NCBI RefSeq assembly: GCF_020740795.1
Contig: NC_067287.1
Span: 34,589,501 to 34,653,500 of the forward strand
From: Apus apus
Taxonomy: Eukaryota; Chordata; Aves; Apodiformes; Apodidae
Length of the DNA: 64,000 bases
Reading direction: 5' to 3'
The notes under the pieces: model-generated
Database searches by the model: none
Told to the model about the DNA's origin: nothing
Seen by the model: only the letters and a program-made list of their open reading frames with translations
Program-made: the position numbers and the translations under genes
Part shown: positions 38,201-50,911 of the stretch, in pieces
Layout of the letters: each line of letters starts with the position of its first letter
Numbering within the stretch: the stretch's first letter is position 1

Positions 38201-41200
38201 AGAGGAAAGCCACTTGTACAATAGTTTACAAGTGATACCAAGTGCTGTGGCACTCTGTGTCACCAGCAACTGACTTTGAGGAACTGCCCCATTCCAAGTA
38301 TCAAATTCAGTCTGAAGTTATTTGGTTTTTTCCCTGCTCCTGCTGACTGACTAGAATAAGTCTGAAATTCAGTATGTTCTTTAAAGGTTGCAGTCTCAGC
38401 AAGGAAGGAGTTAAGCTTTCCTGCCTGGGAGCAAGGAAATTCTTAGTTTTAGTGCAGGCATTTTTTCAGGGTTAGAGGGCTGGATCGACCATGGGGAATT
38501 AATTCATACCCTCCAAGCACTAGAAGAAGGATGCACATTGTTGCTAACACATCTGCCAAAGAGTGTTTCCAAAGAAGCCAGGAGACATGTCTCTGCATTC
38601 GGCTGGATTTCAGAGTATTTTGTTCCTGGAAGGTTGAGAGGAAAAGGTAAATGTCTTGGTCTGCCAGCGTGTTCTTGGAAAACCTGTTTAACAAGCTCTC
38701 CGTCCGTGCTCCCTCCCCAGCCAAGGATCTCATTTTGCCCCTCAGGGCTCTCTGAATTCATCCTTCACCAAAGAGTGTCCAGTGACCTCACAGGCTCAGA
38801 AACACAGTTTCCCCCCTCCTGTGTTGCCATCCCTACCTTCCTCCAACACTTCATATTTCTCCCCTTACCTCCATGAGCTCCACTACATTTTTTTGGCGAT
38901 GCATCATCCGTATTGCACCTCATGTCCCCTCCTGGGTATTTCCCTCTGTGTCTGTTTCCTGGCCATGCAGGAATCCTCCTCTACCCTGTGCAGCTGTGAT
39001 CCACAGCTGGCTCTTGGCTTCTGCTCCTCTGCTCTGCTGCAGCTGCACTGTGGCCACTGGCAGCTCCAGCAGGAATTCTCTCCAGGATATGGTGGGGGCA
39101 GGAGGGAAGGCCAGCAAGTGCTAATAAAGCTGGGGACAAGAAATACAGCCCTGTTTGTGCTTTGTGATGTCCCCCCAAGGCTACTGAGCCCAATAATTCT
39201 GTGCTGAATGGAGCTGGGAGCAGATGTGGCAGGGAGGCAGTGGGGGGCATGTCTGCAGGCTGGGAAAGTCAACCGTGGCCAGAAAGAAAAGCCTGCCAAC
39301 ATCCTCTCTCTTCTAGAAGAGCTGAAGTGCATAATGCCTTCCCCTTGAACATGGCTAAGAGTTTTGTGTCAAAAAGATGGAAAAATATTTCCTTGCACTT
39401 TACTGATGAGGAAAACAAAATCATCCCACAATGCACATTTTGCACAGGCATCCAAGGAATTATCTCACTGCGCATCAGAGATGAGGTCACCATTGCTGCT
39501 GCCTTGCTTATTACCTGAAGCTTGTTTATTAGAAATATTTTTGCCTCTTAGGTGTTTCTAAATCTCTGTCTTTTACAGTATCTAAACCATGTAGGTTCTG
39601 CCTATGGAAGATAACCAGTTACTTACAATATCTCTAGCTACAGAGATCTTCAAGTATTGCATTGTCATTGCATTGGAAAACTTAACTTTCTATAGGAAGT
39701 GAAAGCATGTGTCGTTGCCAAGGACATGCTTTTACTTTTTTATTGTGGCATCTGATTCAGCAAAACACTGGAGGTCCTCTTGGGCCTGCTGGCACACTGG
39801 CAGCAAGCTTTCTGTGCTGGGACATGCTGTTGAATCTGATGTGTGTTGTCCATCTGATTCCTGTCTGAGAGTGGGTTTTTTCCTACTTAACGTTTTGCTT
39901 TTAAACGTAGCCTCCCTATTATCTTTTAAAATGATAGATCTCCTTTGCTGACACTTCATTAAACCCTCCTGAATGTGTATTGCACTTTTAAAAAGCCTTT
40001 TGCTAAACCATTTGAGAGCAGGAAACAGTCCAGCAAAGTTGCTGAGTCTACACCAGGGCCTACCCTGTGTTCGGCTCTCATCATCATCTGATGTCAGTGT
40101 TTGATGACTTCCACATGCCCCCCTATTTTAAACAACTTAATCTGATCATGTTCTAAGAGTGTTTGTTTGGACTATGACTGATTCTGCAACTGCTTTGTAT
40201 CAGGAGTTATTGGATATGCTTTGGTAGTGTATGGAAGGTGGGGGTTTGACACTTCCACCTAGAAACTCAACTGATGTAGATGGGTTTCATGCTGTTATAG
40301 ATTACACTGTTTGGGTTAACCTGCCCTTAAATTCCATACTTTTGATGATAGACTTCAGCTTTTTACAAACAAATTTTATGTAAAGCTTTGAAAGACCATC
40401 TTCTGCAGTCAGTAAAGGAATATACTATAATGTGCTTGATTGCCTAAGTGTATTAGCCACAGAGCTTTGAGAGTCAAGCACGCTTTTCAGATGGAGTGTG
40501 TTAATGTTGGGATATATGCTTTTTTTTTGGTGCGTGATGGGAGACGGTGGTGTTGTGGCTTGAAATGCTGTAGTCCAATCTGAAGTTGGAGGAAAGAATT
40601 CTACGTTAGTATATTATTTGAGGGATGTGTGAAACTTCAGCAAACAAATTCAGACCTGTAAGGGAAGCTTGACTTTAGCCAATCCATTACTTGAATGGAT
40701 GTTGCCTTTTTTTTAAAAAAAGAGAACATCTCAGAAGGTAAAAATTTCTTCTTCAGCCCCTGCAACAAATGTGTGTTTCAGCAGTGAAGTGGCTGCCTAA
40801 AAACTACCCCTTAAACTACACCAGCTTAGTCAGGGGCTATCTGCTGCTTCTCTCATGTATGTCAGAGAAAATCCCTTCATAGCTCTGCAGGCAGGGAAAT
40901 CTGAGGAAGACCAAGCTTGTGAGAAACCCAAAGATGCACAACGTGTTCCACCAAGAAACCATGGGGTTGTCTTGGTAACAATGGCTGGGGCTTGGAATGG
41001 AAAACCTCTTGCTGGAGAGTTTAACTGTCTCCTTGCCTTCTGCTGCACCAGCTGATGGCTCATCTCAGGCACTGATACCTTACCCAACCAAGGCAGAGAG
41101 CTGGCAGGGGTACAAAGGAGCCTGAGGCCTTCACGGGTGCCGTGCCAGGCGTCAAGGGCATCTGTGAAGTCAAGACACACATCTGTGGTATGGCTTCCTT

Positions 41201-42506
41201 GGGCAAGTGAAGAAGGTCCTTGCATTCCCACTCAACACTTTCCAGGCTGGCAAAGCTGCTTGGGCTTCTACAACAGTTCATTTCATAGCAAAAAGGTTGG
41301 ATCAACTAAAACACTAAAAAAAAAAGCTTTTCTTTCTTGCCACAAGTGGAGTAACAGGGATGAAGCTCTAAGCCATATACATGAAGACTTTATTTTTACA
41401 TTTATACTTAAAGATTGCAGTGCTTTCAAGTGAAGACTTTCTGTTTTCAGTGGCAATGCCACTTTAAATAAAGAAAGGAGCTATAAGGCAATTAAAAGAA
41501 GTATTTAGAAGTGAAAAAAGAGATGAACTCTGCTGTCAGGGAGCTGTGCAACAAGCCTGTCATGGTGTGAGTGGAACCAGCAGGTCCACCCTACCTTGTT
41601 CACTTTTCAAAGGATGCCAAATGTCTGTGTTAAAGGCACTCTTCAGATCATCAGCCACAGGGTGACTAAGTTTCACGTAAGCCAAGTAAAAGACATTGCT
41701 GTTAATAACATTCTTGCTCTATCTTCTTGTTTACCATTGTTACTTGTTGACATTCTTGATACTCTTGCAATGGTGGGGTTGAGGTCTCCAGTGTGGTTTT
41801 CCCAGTATGTATTTTTAATGCTGAGCCCCATTTGTGTTTGTTTTTTACATCATAAAGTTTGGCCATAGTGGGAATATTCAGACTTCTAGATGCACAGAAA
41901 GGACACAGGTTTCTTCTTTCATAACTTCCAGTTACATTCATGAATTCTGTCTACTGAAAATTTGTCAGCAGGATGCATATAGAAATGCAACTTTTGAAGC
42001 CAATTGAGTAATGCTTTGGTTAAGAATGCATATAAATTCTTTATTCTGTGTTGTAATCTCTTCAGAGGAGAAATAAGTGCATACACCAGAAGTACATCAC
42101 ACTTTTCAGAGGCTTATGGGATGCTGTATATCTTGCTTCTTTTAATTGTATTTTGAAAGATTACTAGGACCTTGATGTAACTTGTGTAGAGACTCTTTCT
42201 GACACAAAATGGCTTTGAAATTAGGTCAGTCTTTGTGGCTCTGGCACATCAGGTTGATGAGAGAACACTTGTTAAGAAAACAAATCTACTTTTAGGCATA
42301 CAGATTAAAAATATGCTAACTATGCGTTCCCAAATGACCTCATTATAAATTCTGCCCTTTAGATAGGAGGGGATAACTGTGGATTACACTGCAAATTAAA
42401 GGGTCTAGTTTGGAGGCAAATTTCCCTTTTATCCTGGACTTTGAAGGAGAATTCTAGGATTTGTGTTTCCTTTTACATGATTGAATGGCTGCCTGTTCCT
42501 ACATGA
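35226..42506. other. Gene-free intergenic stretch
   Basis: About 7.3 kb with no recognisable gene. The part from 36.3 to 36.7 kb is strongly pyrimidine-rich on the plus strand and ends in an exon-like mini-segment (see findings). The part from 38.5 to 39.3 kb is moderately GC-rich with several overlapping open frames of up to 142 codons on both strands, none resembling a known protein. The rest is AT-rich. No DNAJC10 thioredoxin-type WCxPC coding motif was found on the minus strand. Confidence 0.55.
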
Positions 42507-42640
42507 CAGAATCACAATGTTAGGGGGTGGAAGGGACCTCTGGAGATTGAGTCCAACCCCCCTGCCAGAGCAGGACCACCACAGAATCTAGGGCAGATCA
42601 CTCAGAAACACATCCAGATGGGTCTTGAAAGTCTCTAGAG
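42507..42640 (-). mobile_element. CR1 LINE tail fragment, antisense
   Basis: About 130 bp. The plus strand reads 'cagaatcacaatgttagggg', 'gtggaagggacctctggaga', 'gtccaacccccctgccagag', then 'catccagatgggtcttgaaa', the same tail type as the copy in FRZB intron 5. It is strongly 5'-truncated. Confidence 0.88.
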
Positions 42641-43404
42641 AAGCAGATCTCCCCTTCCTTAGCTTAGTAAGAGTGTTTAGGTGATAGTGTCCAAACACAT
42701 GCTGGAACTTTCCTTGTGGGGGCATGGGGAGATCCAGGCTTATTTTGGCTTTCTTACCTGCAGGAGGTAGGGTATGTAAGGGACTAAGTGCCAGCATTTC
42801 ATTCTTCTTCCAAGGGAGTGGAGCCTGCAAGGAACTAAGTGCTACCCCATATTTTGGCTTTTTCTAACACTTGGACACTTAAAAGCTCCATCAACTGCTG
42901 TGGTCTTACCACAGCTGAGCAGATGCAGGATCACAGTACAGGCACAGCTAGCATGGCAATAAACATTTGGCTAACCAGGACAACAGAGATTTTGTGAATT
43001 ACTTTCTGGAAGAAGAGGCTGCTTTTTCTCTTGTGCAGTGCTTCCTTCAGAAGTGGTTGAGTTCTGCACATGTGGTGGCTTTGAAGCTGCTGGTGGTCAG
43101 CAGCCTGTGGCTGGGCAGGCAGCAACAGCTCTACCCCCTCTGCCAGAGCATCTCTCTTAGAAGCCCTTGGTCTGAATACCATGGGAGGGCTCTTGTAGGG
43201 GTGGCATGTTCAGACTGTGTGTTTTCAGTATTCAAAATTATTCTGCATACTGCTCTATGTTATGTAGGGAACTTTGTGTGGATCTTCAGCTCTTCAAAAC
43301 CTGACCTAGCAGGTGATGGGTTCAGAATTTACCAGCTGCTTGCCTTGAGCTAATCCCCTGTGAACCTTTCTCATATGGTTTCTGGCAACTCTCCCAGTGT
43401 CTGA

Positions 43405-43600
43405 AATGAATAGAAATGTAAAGTAATTGGGGTTTTGAGGGACCACTGGAAGTCATCTCACTTTATCTAGACCAGGCTGCTCGGGAGTTTCTCCCCTGGA
43501 GTTTTGCACATCTCTAAGGATGGGGATTCTGCAATCTGCTCCAGTGCTTGGCCACCCTCATAGTGAAAGAGCATCCTGTGTTCCTCCTCCTGCCTCATCC
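43405..43600 (-). mobile_element. Degraded CR1 LINE fragment, antisense
   Basis: Weak but ordered CR1 similarity on the minus strand: plus-strand pieces 'gggttttgagggaccactgg', 'tctagaccaggctgctcggg', 'ctgctccagtgcttggccac' and 'cctcatagtgaaagagcatc' follow the order of the CR1 3' region. It is old and eroded; boundaries are uncertain. Confidence 0.65.
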
Positions 43601-46600
43601 TAGGACACTGCCCAAGATAAGGATGCAGTGGCTCGAGGGTAAGAACAGTTGATGGAGCTTTATTGTAGATTCCCTCAGAGCTGAGAAATGACATGGGACA
43701 GGAGGAGTTTGACACTGCACAGGCAGTGAAGATCTCCAGCTTTCCTTAGTTATCCAGGCAAGAAAGTGTTGTTTTTTTTTTATAGGAGCAGTCTTTGGAA
43801 TTCTGGCTATTTAAGTAGAGATTGAAGATACAATGGGCTCATTAATACTATTAAGATAAATTAAGACTCAATTGTGCGGGCAAATAATGGGAACTAAAGA
43901 GGAAAAGAGAAAAAAGGTACTTGCAATCTTAGATTTCCCTCCAGCATTTCCCAGAGGAATTCTGTATCGGGCTGCTGGAGCAGCTTCACCCTTGAAGCAG
44001 GGCACAGACATACAAAAAGGAGAAATATACTGGGCACAGGCTATTCAGAAGTTTCCTGGATATAGTCACTTGTAAAAATCTGGTGTTAATGCTACAAGTT
44101 CTCTTTGCTTGTTTACCTGTAGCTACATCTACACTTTAAGGTGATAGATATAAGTGAAGAGACGTAGGCATGAACACATCACAGTGTTGAAATTAATAAG
44201 TCTGTGGTAGCTTTAAATGTGCATATTTCCTGCACCTCCACAAACCTGATTGTCTCTCAAGTACTCTTAACTGCACTGGTGTGCTCATGCTCCAAATGGC
44301 CTGATTTATGGTCTCATAAATGTGGGAAAACCAGACCTTCAGTTCCTGCCTGCTAGTCAAGTCAGAGCACTACAGCTTCACAGCCATTGTGTCCCCTGCT
44401 GAGATGTCCCCTCATGCTCTGTGGTGGGCTCTGGATCCCTCTCCTTGATGTTATTCTTGCAGCTCAGGAAATGTCCCTGCTTTCCTCTGCCAGCTTATGC
44501 TTTCCTGTTGCCAAAAAAAGATTATGCAGGGGTACTTCCAGCCCTGCTCTAGTTTATCTATAGCCAACAGATGCTTAGGTCTGTGGGTATAAATGGGAAT
44601 TCTTGTGTTCTAGCACAAGGTCGTTTCCTTAACTTGAAATACCAGATACTTGCTCTGTTTTAATTGAAATAGCAAAAAAATGTTGCTTGTTGGTTTTTGT
44701 GAGGTTTTTTTTGAGGGGGTTGTTTTTTGTTTTATTTTGTTGTAAAGTTCTTATTAGTCTGGTAACTTTTTTGAAAACTTGCCTTAGTTCCTACTTCTTC
44801 TCTTTTTTGATACTCGAACACTGATTGTTTCTCAGTCCTTGATACTGTCAGGTCTTCTGCACGAATTGTATTTTCCCCAGCCTTTCAAGTCAACAGAACT
44901 GGGTACGTTACCCAGAATGAAGCAGGGTCTCCATGGGGAACTCCTTGGGAAAGGGCAGCTAGAAGTAGTAACAGGATACGTGTCACTGCCATCAGCCAGG
45001 TTGCATACATAAGCCTAAAAAGACTGTCAGGAGCCCTTGCAGGTTGGGATGCTTGTGTCATTCCCAGGGAGTTGTTCAGACTCATGAAGTGATGATGAGG
45101 ACTGGCCTCAGCAGCTTCTTACCTGCTGTTCCCTTGGTTTCTCTGCTCCTTGTTTGTAAAAAATCATACTTGCTTTTCCGGGGCTGGTTGGGACAAGGAG
45201 TGGGAATGGCACTGCTTGCATGGGACATGACATTGGCAGTAGCTCAGGGTTCATGGGTGTCAGTCTGTAGAAAGGGAGCAGAGCTTGACAGGTGGAGGAC
45301 AGAGACTAAAATGACCAGGGGACATGCAGGTGGCAGGACCTGTCACCAAGTGATGTTCACAGTCTGACTGCAGATGACCCCTGCACATCTCTGGCTTAGC
45401 AGATAGCCATGATTCTCACTGCTAATACGTGTCCATCTCTCAACCAATTGCTATGTGAAGCATTTTCCAACTTCTCCGTAGCAGCGACTCAGTAAGCTGA
45501 ATAACTGCTCCACTTCCTCTGCACAAGGGCACTTGGAGGCCATATTAGGGTCATTAACCTCCATGGGAGTGAAGAAATAGCTGAAATTTTTATCTGGGCA
45601 GAGTTGGTTTTCTTCATCAAGTGCTTTATGATCTCTGTTCCTTGGCAGTTGGCAGTGACAGCAGCCCTGTGGACAAGGAGGCTCAAACTGCGGGCCAGCC
45701 CTTGCCTTTTCCCTGCTCTGCTGCTGCTGAAGATGGAAGGACTGGTTCAAAGCATCATCATACATAAAGAGTACCCCAAGGAGTGCATACGTCTCTCTTC
45801 TTGAAGTGACGCTCTTGATTTATTCTCACGCTGTGAAGGATGGCAGGAGCTGCAACTGGGGGTGATGCAGCCTTGCATCAGTCCCGTGTCAGCACCAGCC
45901 CTTGGGGAATGCACAGCTGCTGGCTCCATCTCCTACAGCTCCTCACCACCCACCAGGCAAGAGTTACCCAGTTGTGCAAAAAAGAATTGCCATCCTCTTC
46001 CTCCCTCCCTCCATCCCTCTCTCCTGCCTTGACTGTCAGTGCCAGCTTGAATGCTCACAGCCACCTCATGAGCAATTGCTGCTACTGGTTTGGGTTTTTT
46101 ATCCCATGCCTTTAAATGTGTCACTTGTAAAAAGACTTCTGAGAACTTAACACTTTGCCAAGCCTGTTCAGAACTAAAAGAGTAAGCTTGGGGAGGTGTT
46201 TTTTCCTCCCCAACACAGTTAGCATTTCTGCCCACGTTAGTCTTCCCCCAGCTCAGTGACTTATAGGAAATATCCAGGTCCTTTGGGAGGACAGGGCAAC
46301 AGATTTTATTTGACCTATGAACCTAAATGAGGAAATGCAGAACAGCTCAGGAAGCTTCCCTGGGTGCTGCTTAAGCTTCCTAGGTACTGCTTAGCCCCTA
46401 CTGCTAGAGTACAAATATTTTGAGTGTTAAAGCTGATGGTGGAATATTAACTGCCTCTGCTTGGAACAAGTGTGTTATTAAATACGGTTCAGATCTTGTA
46501 GGTTTAGTAATGCAGTTAATGTCATAAAGATTATATGATCCCCATTTAAGTTCTGCAAGTAAATCTCTCTCACTTCACTGTTGAGTGCTCTGAGGAGGTG

Positions 46601-48293
46601 GGGATGAAGGTTTACAGAGAGGAGGAGGAAAGTTTGCAGGGCCCAGCTGACAGATGGGGCTCCACCAGCCATCACTGCATGCTGCTGATCCCAGGCAAAA
46701 GCTCAGAGGAAATCTGTGGGTGCCAACTGGAATAATATGTGTTTGAATCCAGTGAGAAGGATGGGGTGACAATGGTGTTTTCTTTGGCCAGAACACAGTC
46801 CTGTCCTGACCAGGCAGCTGCACTGCCAGCAGGTGGTGTGACTGGGAAGCCTCTGCATGGAGAGGCAGAGGGTGCTGAGGACCTTAGCTGTGCTGTGGCT
46901 CTTCTCTGGGCTCTGCACTGAGCCTGCTCTGCTCCTGCAGCCAGAGCTCACCTTGGTGACAGGACCAGCTGAGCCAGTTGTTTTCCCCTAGAGCAGTCTG
47001 GTGTGGGTGCCTCAGCCCTTCTGCAGCATGAACCCCAGTGCAGGAGCTGGGGACAACTGGAGGGTTTGCTTCACAAGTGGGAGCAAGATAGGTAGTGGTT
47101 GCTCCATCGGTGCCTGGTAGCAGAGCTGCTCTGTCTCCTCTGAGGCTTTTAGCCTCACATGCTGAGCTTCACTGCTCTTCATGCTGTCTCTGTGCTACTG
47201 TTTCTCTAAATCCCCAGTGGAGAAAAGAAGTTTGAGTTGGTCTAATAAATGCATGTGGAGGACGAAGCAAAACTCTCATGTACTTACAGTATGAAGAATT
47301 GTGTTCTACAAAATCTGGTGACTTAAGTTTTTTTGTTCCTCTCAATTCTGGTGTTTCTCCTCATTCCTTAGGAGGCATTTTCACTACTTAGCACACCTCA
47401 GTGTGCTTTCTGGAGAGTCCTAAATATGAAGCAGATCAAATGCTGCTTTCAGGCAGTCACTGATCTTACTAGTACTAACAGGACAAAACCAAAGTAAATT
47501 CATAGTCCTGATGACATTTGCTTTTTAAGTATCTGGTCTGTGAATGCAGGTGTGGGAGAGATGGAGAGAGCATTGTTGAGCTAGTAGGAACATTGTTTTG
47601 TGCAGGTTAAGAGTCAAGATGATGATACTTGTTCAAGGAAAATGGTGAGCCTTTTGTTGCTGTTGCTCTATAAATTTCATATTATCACGAGTCTCTGCAC
47701 ATTTCACTCCCCAGAGTGCTTACTGATGCAGTGTCATTTGGATGCCCTGTGCACTTCACTCTGTGCTGTTGTCCCCCTTCTCCCTGTGGCTTGAGGATGT
47801 CTTCTGCTCCAGAAGGCCACCTTGCTAGGTGACCATCCCCAGCCAGGACCAGTGCAGTGTGTAGGTAGGTCAGACATACCCCTGCTGCTATTGCACTTGA
47901 CAAAGCTATTTAAGATTTTGTTCTAGCAGCTTTACTGTTAGAAACAGCACACTCTTTATTCTGGGACCCAGAAAGTTAGAAATTAACTGACTTCAGTGTG
48001 TAACCTGCAACCACATCCTCATGCTCCCATCCTTCAGCTCTTGGCTAAGGGAGAAACACTTTCAAGTGTATTGAAGTATTCCACTGAGAGTTGAATCCTA
48101 GAGACCATTCCCATTTCTGCCTTGTAGCATCTCAATGAATTGTCTTCCTGATTCTTATTTCTTATAGATTATTTGTGCATGTGTAAGAAATAATTTTACA
48201 CCGACCCTGCTTAGGTGCACTTCGTGTGTGCGGGGAAATGGAATGGGAAATATTTAATGTATTTAATTTAAAAGCCAACTTCGTGTTCTGGTG
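43601..48293. other. Gene-free intergenic stretch
   Basis: Non-coding DNA with no recognised exon, RNA gene or interspersed repeat. T/G-rich low-complexity sequence lies near 44685-44750. A diverged 20-bp tandem duplication (gcttccctgggtgctgctta / agcttcctaggtactgctta) lies near 46360-46395. A CTCF-like CCAGCAGGTGGTGT occurs near 46825. Confidence 0.5.
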
Positions 48294-48307
48294 GCGCCAT
48301 CTATGCC
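48294..48307 (-). promoter_or_regulatory. Candidate CTCF-type site (minus strand)
   Basis: The minus strand reads TAGATGGCGC, an exact match to the core of the CTCF consensus (YAGRKGGCRS), although the first four consensus positions are not matched. It lies about 150 bp before the CR1 copy that forms the left inverted-repeat arm. Occupancy is unknown. Confidence 0.3.
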
Positions 48308-48439
48308 CGGGCCTGCGGAGCTGCACATGGCCCTGCTGCAGCTTCTTGGGGAGGTGACATAAATCCTGGACACACCTAGGAATTGCTTCTTTTCGGGGGG
48401 GAAGAAAAAAAAAAAAGGTTTACTAGTTCATATCTTGCA

Positions 48440-49022
48440 GGGTGTTTGGTGATGCTGCATCAGCAGTAGCATGGCCAGCAGGACTAGGGCAGTGATTGTC
48501 CCCTGTACTGGGCACTGGTGAGGCCACACCTTGAATCTTGCCTTCAGTTTTGGGCCCCTCACTACAACAAAGTCATTGAGGTCCTGGAGCATGTGGAGAG
48601 GAGGGCAACAAAGCTGTGAATGGGTCTGGAGCACAAGCCCTGTGAGGAACGGCTGAAGGAACTGGGAGGGGATTCAGTCTGGAGAAAAGGAGGCTGAGGG
48701 GAGATCACCTGGCTCTCTACAACTCCCGGAAAGGACGTTGGAGTGAGATGAAGACTGGTCTCTTCTCCCAAGTAACAAGTGATACAACAAGAGGAAGTGG
48801 CCTCAAATTGTGGCAGGAGAGGTTTTGATTGGATCTTAGGAACACTTTCTTTAACTGAAAGGGTTGTCAGTGACTGGGGCAGGCTGCCCAAAGCAATGGT
48901 GGAGTCACCATCCCTGAAGGTAATTTAAAAATGTATAGATGTGGTGCTGAGAGACATGGTTTAGTGGTGGACTTGGGAGAGCTAGGATAATGGTTGGATT
49001 TGATGATCTGGAAGGTCTGGAA
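48440..49022 (+). mobile_element. CR1 LINE fragment, sense (left inverted copy)
   Basis: Sense CR1 fragment of about 580 bp. It begins near 'gatgctgcatcagcag' in the reverse-transcriptase region and continues through 'tgaggccacaccttgaatct' and 'gttttgggcccctcactaca', and ends with the CR1 tail 'ataatggttggatttgatga'. It has no intact ORF. Its inner 491 bp are nearly identical, in inverted orientation, to the CR1 at 54840-55812, while its two ends are not. Confidence 0.92.
48485..48975 (+). repeat. Left arm of 491-bp near-identical inverted repeat
   Basis: Position x here pairs with 103866 minus x in the right arm (54891-55381, reverse complement). Line-by-line comparison finds two mismatches (48650 c/t and 48956 a/t) and no gaps in 491 bp, 99.6% identity. 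Immediately before 48485 the two copies are still homologous CR1 but differ at about 10 of 32 aligned positions. After 48975 they diverge at once. Confidence 0.97.
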
Positions 49023-50161
49023 GTGTCTTCTGCTCCTCTCTGGCAATGAAGCCCCTGGGATGTGGGAGCAGAGTGACTGTGAGGCAGGACATGGAGCTCG
49101 ACACAGAGCCCATCTGGAAAAGCTGCACTAGGCTTTGCTTGTGACAAAGTTGGTAAGTCTGGCCCTAAGAACTTAATTTCAATTGCTTGTGTAATTGTGG
49201 AAGTCCAGGAGAAGAAAGGGGCATCAGTATTTGCTTAACAGCTGTTTGCTTATCACAAACTGTGTGTAATTGTGTTCATGTGTGCACAGGCTGGGAAGCA
49301 GGAGGTATCAGAATATTCCCTGCTGTTACCTGGTGATAGTTTTCTTGCTTAACTCATTCCCCACAACAAAAGGAATCCTGAATGGGATGGAGGAGCAGCA
49401 GGGATTTCGTGTCATGTTGCAGCATCCCCCTGGGCAGATGTGGCCATGCTGCAGGAAAGTAGTTGCTTTCATCATTTTTAGAGCTAATTGCCTCTGCTCG
49501 AGTGCCTGGGGAAGCGTGAGAGGATGCGTGAGCTGCCTGATGCAGGTTCTCCCCAGAGCCAGCTCCAGAGGTGGGAACCTGCCTCGGAGGGATCTCTCTG
49601 TGGCTGCATGGCTCTGTTGCACCAAGCCAAGCTGTTTCTTTCCTCCTGATTCTTCTTGCTCCCTCTCTTGCTTCAGCAGAGAACCATCTCCTAACAGTTA
49701 GGAGATGGGCAGGTTCAGCAGAGCTTTGCCTGTGAAGGGCACAGAGGTACCTGAATTGCTGGGAAGAATCTTCTCCAGCAGAGGTAAAGCCTGTCCTGGG
49801 TGTGGGCAGGGAAGGGTCACATTGTGAGAAAAGGCAGCAGAGCTTTTAAAACCCACCTGCATGAGGCAGGTGCTAAATATGTCGCACGTCTCCTGGCCGA
49901 GCGATGCTTTTAGACACATGCTGGCTTTCAGCAGGTTAATGACATGCTCCCCAGTGTGCCTGGCAGAGTAGAAATGCACTTCCTTGCATAAATTTAGTTA
50001 GGTCTGCCCTTGAGTTCTTCTCTCAGAGAGTCCTTTATATGTTACTGGAAGGCCCACGGACAGCATGATGTCATCGGCAAATGAGCCAGAACCAAAAAAT
50101 GGCTTATAAACCAATAATAATGACAGTTTTCCCCAGCAGTGAATCAATAACATGGGCTTTA

Positions 50162-50527
50162 TTACCACTGGCTCCCTTTTCTCCTGACCAGCTGACTGTA
50201 GCAAGCAGTATTTAGCTTTGCTAGTGAGGGATGAGTCCTTGGGGATGGATGGAGGCTCTTGCAATGATTTGGACACCCACTGCAGTCCTGCACACTAGCC
50301 AAGGCCAGCACAGACCTCCCTGCTGCCTGGTCAACAGTGCCAGACTCTCTTCCCAGAGCCATAGAGGAACCTGTGGTTTCTTTCCATCTGGAAAAGGGCT
50401 CTTGAAGATGTGTGAACACATTATCCAGGCATCCATAGTTTAAAAGGATATCATCAATCCCCACATCACCAAAAAATGTCATTTTCTGGGTGTAATGAAG
50501 ATTCCTTCTGCCCTCCTCATCCTCCAT
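50162..50527 (-). other. Unassigned 121-codon open frame (weak candidate)
   Basis: Minus-strand ATG at 50527 opens a 121-codon frame starting MEDEEGRRNLHYTQKMTFFG and containing DDILLNYGCLDNVF. The same frame is open for seven codons before the ATG (ELYGIHF) until a TAA. The first 55 or so residues have protein-like composition; the second half looks like ordinary translated non-coding DNA. I do not recognise a family. There is no splice acceptor between the upstream stop and the ATG, no CpG island, and frames this long occur elsewhere in the window by chance. It could be a decayed retrocopy or simply fortuitous. Confidence 0.15.
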
Positions 50528-50867
50528 AAAGTGGATGCCATACAGTTCAAATTACAGAATAATCAGTGCTAAGTACATATGTATACACAGAGCACAATAA
50601 ATTATGTATCTTCCCTTCATATTTAATGAGTAAGAGGCATGACATGTATTGATTTCATTCAGACCCAAGTTAAAGAGAACATTTTAACATTTTTATTTTT
50701 AAATGCATGAATCATCATAATGGGACTGTTCAGATACTTTGTTAGATATATACTTAACAACCTTGCTGAATTTGAGCCACAATGGTAATCAGATTAATAT
50801 TTTGAACCCATGCCCAAGGAAGCCATTTCATCAGTTTAACTAGGCTCCTGGAGTAGGATCAATTTTT

Positions 50868-50911
50868 TAATATATGTGTATAATATATGTGTGTGCATAT
50901 ATATATATTTA
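50868..50911. repeat. Compound TA/TG microsatellite
   Basis: Alternating purine-pyrimidine run of about 44 bp mixing TA and TG/CA units. Simple sequence, probably length-polymorphic. Confidence 0.85.

Noticed and set aside
48562-48891. Two nearly identical 109-residue open frames (48562-48891 minus, 54975-55304 plus) that look like a conserved gene pair
   Set aside because: Both are antisense readings of the same CR1 segment. Their similarity comes from the inverted repeat, not from protein-level conservation.
49998-50276. FADDIML motif in a minus-strand frame, resembling a reverse-transcriptase active site
   Set aside because: The surrounding residues do not match CR1, L1 or retroviral polymerases, and CR1 has FADDTKL here. 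A seven-residue match is not enough.
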